Shown: positions 1 to 8,562 of the stretch, piece after piece
Numbering within the stretch: position 1 is the first letter of the stretch
How the letters are laid out: each line of letters starts with the position of its first letter
Assembly: GCA_964563925.1 (NCBI GenBank)
Contig: CAZLZD010000025.1
Location: 1 to 63,394, forward strand
Direction: 5' to 3'
Source of the DNA: JAUILA01 sp964563925
GTDB lineage: Bacteria > Bacteroidota > Bacteroidia > Cytophagales > Cyclobacteriaceae
Length of the DNA: 63,394 nt
Notes under the pieces: model-generated
Told to the model about the DNA's origin: nothing
Seen by the model: the letters and a program-made list of their open reading frames with translations, nothing else
The model's database searches: none
Translations under genes and position numbers: made by a program

Positions 1-165
1 TTGGTTTCTTGTTAGAACATCCTGAAAGCGTTCATCAATTAAAATTAACACTTCCGGGGAATCCTTAAAAAAGTCCTTTAAAGCAGCTTTTAATTTATTC
101 GGACCAATTGTTCCTAATAAGAGATAGCTACCATCAGATTTTTCAAATGTATTGAACTCCTGGTT
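1..165 (-). pseudogene. coding-like fragment running off left edge
   Basis: Read on the minus strand this AT-rich stretch is open from a stop at 217-219 to the window edge. From about 165 it gives a protein-like sequence (…TFEKSDGSYLLLGTIG… ending …DERFQDVLTRNQ). No ATG, GTG or TTG start lies in frame upstream; the only near-start codon is an ATT. Its base composition is visibly lower in GC than the rest of the window. I do not recognise the family. It may be the broken 5' part of a gene that continues to the left, a remnant of acquired DNA, or chance. Confidence 0.3.
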
Positions 166-280
166 AGAGGGAATGCCACCTCCTGAAGTTTGCCTGCATG
201 ATCGCTGGCGTGACGGTCATGTGAAAATGGAATGGCATTTTTTGAAAAAACAAATTGGGGTGTAAGTCGATTAGGAAGAG

Positions 281-486
281 GATACAGGAACAGTTTACAG
301 GTAGGATACCAGCCTTCGCATTGAGCTACGGCTGGCAGAGCAGGAAACCGGATATGCACCTTCTCCGCCTTAGGCGGATTCGGTTAATTAAAGCAGAGGT
401 AAAAAAATTTGGTAGATAAGGAACAGGATACAGGAACAGTTTACAGGTCGTATACAGGAGCAGGATACAGGTGTAAAAAAATTTGG
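281..486. repeat. short direct repeats with TACAGG motifs
   Basis: The 22-bp sequence starting GATACAGGAACAG occurs exactly at 281-302 and 427-448. GTAAAAAAATTTGG occurs exactly at 399-412 and 473-486. Further TACAGG units lie between, and a perfect TCCGCC-TTA-GGCGGA hairpin sits at 364-378. Downstream, about 505-523 holds the complementary motif (CTGTATCCCGTATCC), so the region could fold on itself. No gene is supported between 220 and 542. This looks like decayed intergenic repeat DNA. Confidence 0.6.
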
Positions 487-542
487 ATTGAAGAAACGAA
501 TACCACTGTATCCCGTATCCTCCAACCCAAACTGTTTTTACG

Positions 543-616
543 CTCCCCCTCTTGGGCTCGAACCAAGGACCTACTGATTAACAGTCAGCCGCTCTAACCA
601 ACTGAGCTAAGGGGGA
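543..616 (-). tRNA. tRNA-Asn (GTT anticodon)
   Basis: The minus strand reads as a full cloverleaf. The 7-bp acceptor stem is TCCCCCT/AGGGGGA, the D arm is GCTC…GAGC, and the anticodon stem GCTGA/TCAGT closes the loop CTGTTAA with anticodon GTT. The T arm is CTTGG-TTCGAGC-CCAAG, and the discriminator base is G. The CCA end is not encoded. Length is 74 nt. Confidence 0.96.
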
Positions 617-706
617 ATATTTTCAAATGGAATGCAATATTAGACGTTCCTTCAGAATTATCCAATATCTGCCCGTAAGAATTTTTTAATATTCAAGGGC
701 AAATTT

Positions 707-1426
707 CTATCCGCCCGGACCAATCCGCCGTTTCCCCTCCACGCTTACTTCCGATCCTTCCGCCAGCATCACCGAATCGGGCCTTCGGCCGGACAATTCT
801 CCAAATTCATCCCCGTACAACCTTCCGAAATCTACTTCAATCCGGTACTCCCTGACCGGGTAACAATCCCACCTCGGGTGGCGCACCTCATACTCAAAGG
901 TTTTCTCCGCATTCACCCGGGTATACCCCCAGTAATGCTCAGTGATAAACTCCGCCTCAGACCCCGCCAGGATCGGCCGCGCTTCCTTATTCGCAGTCAC
1001 CGAAAAGGAATGCGTCCCCCCGGCATTCCACCAGCGATACGCCACCTGGCGCTCATAATCCGTTTCCCCCCACGTATGCGCCATCTTCATGGTCTGGTAA
1101 TGCTCGCCGTATACTGTATTCGCCACCAGGGTCAGCGCCGCCCGGGGAACGATCTCCCTGAGGAATACCACCCCGCGCTTCCATTCTCCGCCATCCTTGT
1201 ACCGCACATAGAACCGCAGGTTGACTTCCTCGAAATTCCGGTGAAACGGAATCCCCACCCCCAGTAACCGCGTGTTCAGGAACATGAATCCCACCAGGCT
1301 GACGTAACATGTGCCCTCCCATGCATCCAGTTCCGTATACAGCGGTACATGTGGTTTCAGCAGGGAAGGGGGTACGGCATAATTGGCAATGGCCAGCTTG
1401 CGCCATTCGGCAGTCAGGAAACTCAT
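707..1426 (-). CDS. YqjF/DUF2071 family protein
   Basis: A 239-residue protein of the YqjF/DUF2071 family. It shows the family's typical opening (LTAEWRKLAIANYAV…LLKPHVP), the central G-x-PFHRNFEEVNLR segment and a HYWGYTR motif. No signal peptide or membrane helix is visible, so it should be cytosolic. The biochemical role of the family is not established. The ATG at 1424-1426 lies only 21 bases from an assembly gap, so the promoter is not visible. Family assignment is firm; function is unknown. Confidence 0.85.
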   Translation of the reverse strand: MSFLTAEWRKLAIANYAVPPSLLKPHVPLYTELDAWEGTCYVSLVGFMFLNTRLLGVGIPFHRNFEEVNLRFYVRYKDGGEWKRGVVFLREIVPRAALTLVANTVYGEHYQTMKMAHTWGETDYERQVAYRWWNAGGTHSFSVTANKEARPILAGSEAEFITEHYWGYTRVNAEKTFEYEVRHPRWDCYPVREYRIEVDFGRLYGDEFGELSGRRPDSVMLAEGSEVSVEGKRRIGPGG

Positions 1427-1447
1427 GAGGTAAATTTAGAGAATCCC

Positions 1448-1547
1448 NNNNNNNNNNNNNNNNNNNNNNNNNNNNNNNNNNNNNNNNNNNNNNNNNNNNN
1501 NNNNNNNNNNNNNNNNNNNNNNNNNNNNNNNNNNNNNNNNNNNNNNN
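1448..1547. other. assembly gap (100 N)
   Basis: Exactly 100 N, the conventional placeholder for a scaffold join of unknown length. It hides the upstream region of the DUF2071 gene and the N-terminal part of the M49-like peptidase gene. Confidence 0.99.
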
Positions 1548-2972
1548 CTTTTCTGGCAACAGGCCTACGGAAACCGCGATTCCCTGATGCAGCTGATCAT
1601 TGATCCTGACCTGGCCCGCTTCACAAACATTAATTACGGTCCGTGGGACCGCCTGAATAATAACGAACCCTTTATCGAAGAGGTCGGACCTAAACCTGCG
1701 GGTGCCAATTTCTATCCGAAGGATATGTCCAGGGAGGAGTTTGAGAATGCCAGCCTGGAGAATAAAACGTCGCTGTATACCATGATCCGCCGGGCACCTG
1801 ATGCCAGCCTGATAGCTGTTCCCTACAGCGAGGCATTCTACGAACCCCTGCAGCGCGCAGCCCGGCTGCTCCGTCAGGCAGCCGAAATAGCGGAGAACGA
1901 GGCGCTGAAAAAGTACCTGTCACTCCGCGCCGATGCGCTGCTTTCCAATGAATACTACGAAAGTGACATTGCCTGGATGGAAATGAGGGATAATTCGATC
2001 GATGTCATCATCGGACCCATCGAAACGTATGAAGACCAGCTCTTTGGGTACAAGGCCGCCTTCGAATCCTATGTACTCGTCAAGGACAGGGAATGGAGCC
2101 AGAGACTGGATAAGTATGCCGCCATGCTGCCCGGCCTTCAGCGGGGCCTGCCGGTGCCGGATGCGTACAAGCAGGAGGAACCAGGAAGTGATTCTCAGCT
2201 CAATGCATACGATGTGGTGTATTATGCCGGGGATTGTAATGCCGGATCCAAAACGATTGCGGTGAACCTGCCCAATGACGAACAGGTACAGCTGGAGAAG
2301 GGTACCCGCCGGTCCCAGCTGAAGAATGCCATGCGCGCCAAGTTTGATGAAATCCTGGTGCCGATTGCCAACCAGCTTATCGATCCTTCCCAGCGTGAAT
2401 TCATAACCTTCGACGCGTTTTTTGGCAATACCATGTTCCATGAAGTCGCGCACGGCCTGGGTATCAAGAATACCATTGATGGCGGAGGCACCGTACGAGA
2501 GAGCCTGAAGGAGCATGCCTCGGCCCTGGAGGAGGGCAAGGCGGATGTACTCGGACTCTACATGGTCACCGCCCTTCACGAGCAAGGCGAAATTGAAGAG
2601 GACCTGAAGGCGCATTACGTGACTTTCCTGGCCAGTATTTTCAGGTCGGTCAGGTTTGGGGCGAGCAGTGCCCACGGCAAAGCCAATATGATCCGCTTCA
2701 ATTATTTCCAGGAAATGGGTGCGTTCGCGAGAGACCCTGAAACCGGACTCTACACGGTGGATTTTGAGCAGATGGAACAAGCCATGAATGCCTTGTCGGA
2801 AGAGATTCTGACGCTCCAGGGAGATGGCGACTACGACGGTGCGGCTGCCCTGGTCAGTGAGCGTGCCGTAATTGGTGAAGAATTGCAGGCCGACCTCGAT
2901 AAGCTGGCGGAACTGGGGATTCCCGTAGACATCGTTTTTGAGCAGGGCGTGGAGGTGCTTGGATTAGAATAG
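1548..2972 (+). CDS. M49-type (dipeptidyl-peptidase III-like) zinc peptidase, 5' truncated by gap
   Basis: The frame is open from the first base after the gap (LFWQQAYGNRDSLMQL…), so the true start lies in or before the N run and the ATG at 1587 is internal. The zinc motif HEVAH is encoded at 2439-2453. The downstream EEGKAD motif supplies the third ligand, as in bacterial M49 (DPP III-like) hydrolases. 474 residues are visible; bacterial relatives are roughly 550-700, so a sizeable N-terminal part is missing. Relatives are often lipoproteins or secreted, but that part cannot be seen here. The 3' end is partly duplicated downstream. Confidence 0.85.
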   Translation, partial: LFWQQAYGNRDSLMQLIIDPDLARFTNINYGPWDRLNNNEPFIEEVGPKPAGANFYPKDMSREEFENASLENKTSLYTMIRRAPDASLIAVPYSEAFYEPLQRAARLLRQAAEIAENEALKKYLSLRADALLSNEYYESDIAWMEMRDNSIDVIIGPIETYEDQLFGYKAAFESYVLVKDREWSQRLDKYAAMLPGLQRGLPVPDAYKQEEPGSDSQLNAYDVVYYAGDCNAGSKTIAVNLPNDEQVQLEKGTRRSQLKNAMRAKFDEILVPIANQLIDPSQREFITFDAFFGNTMFHEVAHGLGIKNTIDGGGTVRESLKEHASALEEGKADVLGLYMVTALHEQGEIEEDLKAHYVTFLASIFRSVRFGASSAHGKANMIRFNYFQEMGAFARDPETGLYTVDFEQMEQAMNALSEEILTLQGDGDYDGAAALVSERAVIGEELQADLDKLAELGIPVDIVFEQGVEVLGLE

Positions 2973-3109
2973 GAGGGATCGGAAAATGGAGGATGTGGAG
3001 GCGCCTGGATTAGAATAGCGAGTCAACGTGCCGGGATGGAATCAGGCGTGAGCGTGTCCGGATAAGCAGGGGGCCTCGTGCGTGGATGAGAATAGGTGGA
3101 TGAGAATAA
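2949..3109 (+). repeat. degenerate direct repeats of the gene's 3' end
   Basis: The 24 bases that encode the last codons and stop of the peptidase (2949-2972) recur at 2995-3018 with two changes. A shorter derivative, GTGGATGAGAATAG, follows in tandem at 3082-3095 and 3096-3109 (last base A). The series looks like local duplication of the gene end followed by decay. No coding function is suggested for the copies. Confidence 0.7.
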
Positions 3110-3161
3110 GAAAAGGGTGTAAAAACGCGGCACGATGCCGTATCCTTACACCCTTATTCTC
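3102..3161. terminator. compound hairpin between convergent genes
   Basis: The arms GAGAATAA…GGGTGTAA (3102-3122, with a 5-base bulge) and TTACACCCTTATTCTC (3146-3161) pair over 16 bp. The loop holds a second hairpin, CGGCA/TGCCG (3128-3140). It sits between the + strand peptidase and the minus-strand lipoprotein, so it could end transcription in both directions. There is no clear T-run, so a palindromic repeat element is the alternative. Confidence 0.55.
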
Positions 3162-3242
3162 CAGGGTCACGTCCGCGTTACCGGACGATGGAAAATGTCA
3201 TTCTTTCATAGTAATGATAATTCCCTGTTCTGGTTGATCTTA

Positions 3243-3707
3243 TTAGTCGTTAGCTTCTTCTGCAAGCTCCTGGTCAAATTCAGCGTCCCATTCTTCAAAT
3301 TGACGATCAATATCGGCAATCGCACGGTTAACGCCATTTTTGAAATCTTCCCAGGTTTCTTCAGTTTGCTGATCAATTTCACGCATTTCTTCCTGCAGTT
3401 CATTTTTGGACTGCTGGAGATTCGCTTTCATTTCAGCCCACTCTTCTTTCGTTTCCGCAGAAGCTTCTGCAGTGTTTTCTTCTATTTCTCTTTCAAGGGC
3501 CTCCATGTGCTTGTCAATGTTCTGAATGGTCGCCTGGTAATTCTGGCGAAGTTCGTTCTTTTCTTCCATCCATTCTGCTTCAGCAGCCGCTTCGATTTCA
3601 TCGCCTTCTTCTTCCATTTCATTGCGATCCGCAGGGGTGCACATCATAAATGAAGAAGCGACAAAAAATAAACTGGCTATACTCAATATAAATTTTGCTG
3701 ATTTCAT
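3243..3707 (-). CDS. coiled-coil lipoprotein, unknown function
   Basis: A 154-residue protein starting MKSAKFILSIASLFF. A hydrophobic signal runs to a Cys at about residue 23 (FMMC), which is likely a lipobox. The ATG at 3705-3707 is preferred because it starts directly at the signal peptide; an upstream ATG would add 14 residues before it. The rest is almost entirely charged heptad-like helix rich in Glu and Lys (EEWAEMKANLQQSKNELQEE and similar), a long coiled coil. It probably sits in the envelope, anchored by lipid. No family is recognised. Confidence 0.7.
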   Translation of the reverse strand: MKSAKFILSIASLFFVASSFMMCTPADRNEMEEEGDEIEAAAEAEWMEEKNELRQNYQATIQNIDKHMEALEREIEENTAEASAETKEEWAEMKANLQQSKNELQEEMREIDQQTEETWEDFKNGVNRAIADIDRQFEEWDAEFDQELAEEAND

Positions 3708-3852
3708 GTCTGTTTCGTTTTGATTTACCTCATTTAGTGAAAATAACATGCCATTGGCCCAAATCCCCCTTATTGCCTGTAATTGAGGGGGGTAGTGTAT
3801 AATTCAATCCTCACTTTTGGTATTCTATGAACGCATTTCCACACTGTAATTC

Positions 3853-6800
3853 TTAAAAATACATGCCAGCCCGCAGGTAAAAATACCTTCCTTCATCGCT
3901 GAACCCAACGCCGGCCGATGTGACAAATACCTTAAACAAATTGAGCCACAGTCCCGGCCCGTAACCGCGGTGCCATTGAGCGCTTTCATTCTCCAGGTCC
4001 CGGGTCCATACCCGGCCGTGATCGATAAACCCGAATACACCCCAGTATCCGTTAAATACATAACTTTTGATTTCACTGACCGCCAGGCGCAGTTCCGTAT
4101 TCTGGTAAACAGAAATGTCCCCGTTAAAGCGCTGCATCCGGTACCCCCGCAGCGAATTTACTCCTCCCAGGAAGCTGCCCTGGTAAAACGGAAATTCCCC
4201 GAAGGTAGCTTCCGTGCCAAAACGCATCGCAAGGGTCAGGTACATGGGCAGATCCGGGGTGAGATACACGGAGAATGCACTTTTGACCTTCCCGAAATTG
4301 AGGGAGTTTTTTACATCCCGGGCGACTTCCACGCTGTTTTCCCACCGGATACCGTTGAACGGATACAGGTTGTAGTTCGTACGTTCCAGGTTGAGATAGG
4401 CCCCCAGGCTGATAAACTGACCGGCATTCAGCTCTGAAGGGTTGTTGTATTCCTCGATTATGCCACCCTGGTTCCGGCTCAGCTCCATATAATCATAGCC
4501 CGCCGTGATGCCGAAATGCAGATTTTCAGAAGGAACCCGGTCCAGGGTTATCTCCTGGCTGAACCCTTTCATATCGAGCCGGTAAAACGAAATATTTTCT
4601 TCGTTCTCACTTCCGTTACCCCTTCCGAAAAAATTGAATATATTCTGTGGTGAATAGTAGTGCGAACTCAGTACCAGGTCGTTATTTTGTCCGAATACAT
4701 CGGAAAACCGGCCCGTATACATCAGGTTGAACGCTGAGGTGGCAAAGGAATAGTTGCCATAAATATCCTGTTCGGATTCAAAGTCCTTGTGCTGGAACCC
4801 ATGGGTTCGCCATCTTGCACCGGCTCCGACGAACAGGCCGTTATCCCGGTTGAACTGAAATGATATTCGCGGTCCCAGGTAATCGTACTGGTTCATTTCA
4901 GGGTCATAGGAATTGATATAATCCGCGGTGGAGGTATGGGTTTTTAGTCTTCCATTGCCGGTAAATGTATGGTCATGTGATTTCTTTGCATAAAGGTCCA
5001 CTTTTCCGGAGGCGGCATTATTCTCCACGTATTTTTCGTCCTTGCCAAGGATAATCCGCAGGCGTATCGGACTCGTGAAAGACTTATCGATGACTATGGA
5101 ATCCTCCCCGGCAAGCGTATAGAGCCTGATCTCTTCTGTTTCCGCCGGAATAAAAGAGCGCTGAAAGCGTACATGTTCCACATCGCCTTCCTTTTCGCGC
5201 TTCAGAATGGTTACGGTAACCTCGCCATCCTGACGTTGCCCGACCTTAATGAGTTCGTGCTTGTCCGAGGCGACCACATCGGGTTCTTTGGCCAGGAATT
5301 CATAATACTCCATTGCATATTCCTCCAGATCATCCCGGCGTGCTTTCAGCTTTTCAATGATTTGTGGCCCGGAAACAGGAAATACCTCCTCGGGCATCTG
5401 GCGGATGGCGTATTCGATCAGGCTGTCAGTAAGGTTTGCCTGCATATCACGAACCACCTGCTGCCATTCTTCCCGCTCAAGGCCCTGGAGCAACCGCCGG
5501 TCAAGTGAATTACCTGACATCATCATTCCTTCCACATCGGTGATTTCGTTATCGAAGTGCTGCAGGTTGCGTACGGCCCATTTACGCGAGGCCAGCCAGG
5601 GGAAAATTCCGTCATACAGCGTATAAACCTGATCGCGGTCCCTGGGCACCGGCCGGAAAAGCTCCCCCTTATCCGGCTTGTCATATTCTGCCCATCTCCA
5701 TTGGTCTTCATGCCGGTCCCAGTCCCCAATCAGCATATCAAAAAGGCGTGCTTTGAGGAACATTTCATCATCCACGCTGTCGTCATTGTCTTCATTGAGC
5801 TGTTCCAGCATACGCTCCGTGCCCACCACATTTTTGGAGTAACCAAAACGCTCAAAATTCGAAAGGTCTTCATCCGGGCGAATCTCAAACAGTGCGTTCA
5901 TGCCGCCGAACGTGCCAAGGAATTCACCCAGCTGGGGTGCGAAGGGCACATAAACGAGTTTGGGATCGGTATGGTACATGCCAATGGCGTCGGCCATAGG
6001 AGCCACCGTAAATGCCCCGTACGGATGGGCAGTGGATATCTGGTCTTTCACCAGGTCCTGGGCAAAGGTAAACCGGAATGGCTCCGGCACTGCTCCGATC
6101 GGGTTCTTATTGATCGAACGAATATTGTACTGGATGCTGTCCTTGTCCATGACCCGAAGCGAAATGGTTTGCTTGCCTCCGCCCTGCTTGAGGGGTGTGA
6201 GCCCGCCCCCGTAATTGGGAATATCCAGGTAGGGGACAGTCACCGGGGTGGCCCATTCCTTCCTGTAATGCTTTCCGAAAATCCAGCTGGAGAATTTTCC
6301 GCTGCGGTATTCTTCGCCAGCCACAATCTGTTTCACGCTGTCTGAATAATCCAGATCTTCCCTGACAGTGCTGGCCAGCGAAGATTCTTCGGGAACAAGG
6401 GCATACAGCGGAGTGCGGTAAACCCGTTTGCCAAGAGAATCCTTTGCATCAGGCACAAAAAAGCTTAACCAGGCCTCGCCATTCTCATAATAATCCACCC
6501 TGGCCAGTCCGGTCGAACTGTTCACAAAAGCTGCGTTTTTTCCTTTACGGGCATAATTCACTCGCGAACCCGTACCGCTGATGATGTGATTAATACCCTC
6601 CACCTGGGTATGCTGGAGAATCTGGTCATGGGCAGCGGCAAATGTGACACTTTTCATTTCATAGACAGATTCTTCAAGTCCCTTTTTCAGCATCTGGTAT
6701 TTTTCGTTGGGAATATCCTGCGAATTGATCCCGTATTTCCTGAGTAGTGTATAGAATGAACCTACAACAGGAAGGGGTACCCACAGGTCACCCCGCTCCA

Positions 6801-7551
6801 GGGTAAGCGGGAACAAATGATCCCCTGCATCGTAATGACCACCGCGGTTTCCGTTGCTGTACAGCGGATGATGCATGGCCACCAGGATGTGCTTGCCTTC
6901 ATGTCGCCTGACCATACGCCGGAATTCATAAAAGAAATCCCATTCGCTCTCGATGTTGCATTCAGGGTAGGCGGGCTTGAATTCGTTGTGTAGATACCAT
7001 TCAGAATCGATCAGAATCAGCACCACTCCATCCCCCAGAATCACTTCTTCCGGCCCAGGACAACCGTTTGACGGGAGCATGGTCTTACCATTTCCAGCGT
7101 ATTCGTTGATATAGCCGGCCTGGCGGCGGATAGCCCGGTAACCTCCTTCCTGGTCATTGTTCCAGTCTTTGTCGCCCGGGACAAAAAAGACCCTGCCTTC
7201 ATAGTCTTTAACTAATGAAAGCTGGGTATTCAGCCGTGATTCAGCCTCTTCGCGACCGCTGGCGTCCTGAGGAGGGAGTCCAGTTTCGTAGAGGTTGTCC
7301 CCGAGAAAAATAAGTGTGGCTTTTTGTTCGCTTTCCTGTTCCAAAGCCAGATGGGCCCGGAGAAGGTTTCTGAACTCATCCGAGGGATCACCCGTATTTC
7401 CGACCAGGATAACCTGCCGGGTGAGGCGAATTGAGTCGGGCGGACTATTCTCCTCCCAGGTTGATTTTTCAAATGAGTAATAAGGTGTACGGGTACCGCA
7501 CCCGGCCAGGATCAGTGCTGCAATGAAGCAGATTGAAAGTATTTTATACAT
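3853..7551 (-). CDS. metallophosphoesterase + kinase-like middle + Omp85-type barrel fusion
   Basis: A 1232-residue predicted outer-membrane protein. The ATG at 7549-7551 places a lipoprotein signal (MYKILSICFIAALILAGC) at the N-terminus. Residues about 40-400 carry a calcineurin-like phosphoesterase with LVGNTGDP, FLGDNLY, VPGDKDW, MHHPLYSNG and an AHDQILQH segment. The middle (about 450-800) is unassigned but contains IGDWDRHEDQW (from 608) and VPRDRDQVY (D638, D640), which resemble the catalytic and metal loops of HipA/Fam20-type kinases. The last 350 or so residues are alternating amphipathic strands ending RYFYLRAGMYF, a BamA/TamA-like barrel. It has no close operon partner. The phosphatase and barrel calls are good; the kinase idea is inference. 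Confidence 0.75.
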   Translation of the reverse strand: MYKILSICFIAALILAGCGTRTPYYSFEKSTWEENSPPDSIRLTRQVILVGNTGDPSDEFRNLLRAHLALEQESEQKATLIFLGDNLYETGLPPQDASGREEAESRLNTQLSLVKDYEGRVFFVPGDKDWNNDQEGGYRAIRRQAGYINEYAGNGKTMLPSNGCPGPEEVILGDGVVLILIDSEWYLHNEFKPAYPECNIESEWDFFYEFRRMVRRHEGKHILVAMHHPLYSNGNRGGHYDAGDHLFPLTLERGDLWVPLPVVGSFYTLLRKYGINSQDIPNEKYQMLKKGLEESVYEMKSVTFAAAHDQILQHTQVEGINHIISGTGSRVNYARKGKNAAFVNSSTGLARVDYYENGEAWLSFFVPDAKDSLGKRVYRTPLYALVPEESSLASTVREDLDYSDSVKQIVAGEEYRSGKFSSWIFGKHYRKEWATPVTVPYLDIPNYGGGLTPLKQGGGKQTISLRVMDKDSIQYNIRSINKNPIGAVPEPFRFTFAQDLVKDQISTAHPYGAFTVAPMADAIGMYHTDPKLVYVPFAPQLGEFLGTFGGMNALFEIRPDEDLSNFERFGYSKNVVGTERMLEQLNEDNDDSVDDEMFLKARLFDMLIGDWDRHEDQWRWAEYDKPDKGELFRPVPRDRDQVYTLYDGIFPWLASRKWAVRNLQHFDNEITDVEGMMMSGNSLDRRLLQGLEREEWQQVVRDMQANLTDSLIEYAIRQMPEEVFPVSGPQIIEKLKARRDDLEEYAMEYYEFLAKEPDVVASDKHELIKVGQRQDGEVTVTILKREKEGDVEHVRFQRSFIPAETEEIRLYTLAGEDSIVIDKSFTSPIRLRIILGKDEKYVENNAASGKVDLYAKKSHDHTFTGNGRLKTHTSTADYINSYDPEMNQYDYLGPRISFQFNRDNGLFVGAGARWRTHGFQHKDFESEQDIYGNYSFATSAFNLMYTGRFSDVFGQNNDLVLSSHYYSPQNIFNFFGRGNGSENEENISFYRLDMKGFSQEITLDRVPSENLHFGITAGYDYMELSRNQGGIIEEYNNPSELNAGQFISLGAYLNLERTNYNLYPFNGIRWENSVEVARDVKNSLNFGKVKSAFSVYLTPDLPMYLTLAMRFGTEATFGEFPFYQGSFLGGVNSLRGYRMQRFNGDISVYQNTELRLAVSEIKSYVFNGYWGVFGFIDHGRVWTRDLENESAQWHRGYGPGLWLNLFKVFVTSAGVGFSDEGRYFYLRAGMYF

Positions 7552-7701
7552 GTAGGTGGTGGCAGTCAGCGTTGATGTCAATAACCCACCTGAGTAAATA
7601 CCCTGCCAACACGGAATTAAGACCGGGAGAGATGTTTATACGGCCTGGAGTGGGGTATAAATTCCCCACTCTTCAGCGTATGGCGTAAGACACTCCAGTT
7701 T

Positions 7702-8559
7702 TCAGAGGTGTTTTTTAAGTATGCGAATGCCTTCATGAATAGCTTCCCTTCCGCTGGATTCTATTCCGTACCATCCTTTGTAACCGCCCTCCTGGCTTAT
7801 CCGGATCATTTTCGCGGTTTGATCCTCGGTAGGTTGGTTTCGGTACGACTGGCCAACCGCCCAGGGAATAGTTTTTTTCAGGTATTCGACATTATCGTAC
7901 TCCACGCCGGGATGACGCCAGTCAGGATACGTACCAAGCAATTCGTGATCGACTTTTTTCATGAACCTGACCATCCAGTCGGCATCATCACTGACCCCAC
8001 CGTGATTTTCGATGGAGATTTTGATGCCTGACGGACCTGCGTAGTCCAGTAACATATTGTAGGATTCCGCCGCCCATTTCATTACCTCCTCCGGATCTGC
8101 TCCCTCGGGCCCCCGGCAATTCGTTCGTATTGCATGGCAACCCAGGTAGTGGGCAATGTCAACCCATTTCTGATGATTGATCACAAACTGTTTGCGTAAC
8201 GCTGCGGTCGGTTCCCCGCCGTCACCCTCTGCATCCACCATGATAAGGACCATATCGGTCCCGTGGTCCGAGGCGCGCTTCCTGAGGTCATTCAGGTAAT
8301 TCATGGTAGGGACTTCAAACAGGGTATTGACAAATTCAATCCCGTTGATCCCGAAATCTTCCCTGGCAATGCGCGGGAAATCCAGGGTTTTCCATTTACC
8401 ATTTCGTATCTCATCCACAAGTGCCCACTGGGCCAGGGAAATGTCATCTTTAGCTGGTGTATTCATCTGAAATGCTGATAGGGGCCCTGCGCCGGGCAGG
8501 AATAGGGCTGCGCCGGCGGTGGCCATGGATTGTTGAATAAATTTTCTTCGATTTTGCAT
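7702..8559 (-). CDS. Tat-exported sugar phosphate isomerase/epimerase (AP2-type TIM barrel)
   Basis: 285 residues. The N-terminus MQNRRKFIQQSMATAGAALFL is a twin-arginine signal, so the enzyme is likely periplasmic. The remainder is an AP-endonuclease-2/xylose-isomerase-like TIM barrel with GINGIEFVNT, AIRTNC, KISIENHGG and WYGIESSG strands; the Glu and His in SIENHG are typical metal ligands. It begins 3 bp after the stop of the Gfo/Idh oxidoreductase upstream, so the two are co-transcribed. In Bacteroidota this pairing fits keto-sugar or glycoside metabolism outside the cytoplasm. The substrate is unknown. Confidence 0.8.
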   Translation of the reverse strand: MQNRRKFIQQSMATAGAALFLPGAGPLSAFQMNTPAKDDISLAQWALVDEIRNGKWKTLDFPRIAREDFGINGIEFVNTLFEVPTMNYLNDLRKRASDHGTDMVLIMVDAEGDGGEPTAALRKQFVINHQKWVDIAHYLGCHAIRTNCRGPEGADPEEVMKWAAESYNMLLDYAGPSGIKISIENHGGVSDDADWMVRFMKKVDHELLGTYPDWRHPGVEYDNVEYLKKTIPWAVGQSYRNQPTEDQTAKMIRISQEGGYKGWYGIESSGREAIHEGIRILKKHL

Positions 8560-8562
8560 GAG

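Noticed and set aside
1448..1547. Frameshift or pseudogene status of the M49-like peptidase
   Set aside because: The missing N-terminus is explained by the N run; the visible frame is open and has intact zinc motifs.
3765..3791. CCCCC…GGGGG pairing upstream of the minus-strand lipoprotein gene
   Set aside because: A five-base G/C stem with a 20-base loop is weak and could be chance.
5557..6345. 262-residue open frame on the + strand inside the phosphatase/Omp85 gene
   Set aside because: It is antisense to a long, clearly coding gene, has no recognisable domains and no ribosome site. Other long antisense frames (for example at 1920-2780 and 43830-44633) were rejected on the same grounds.
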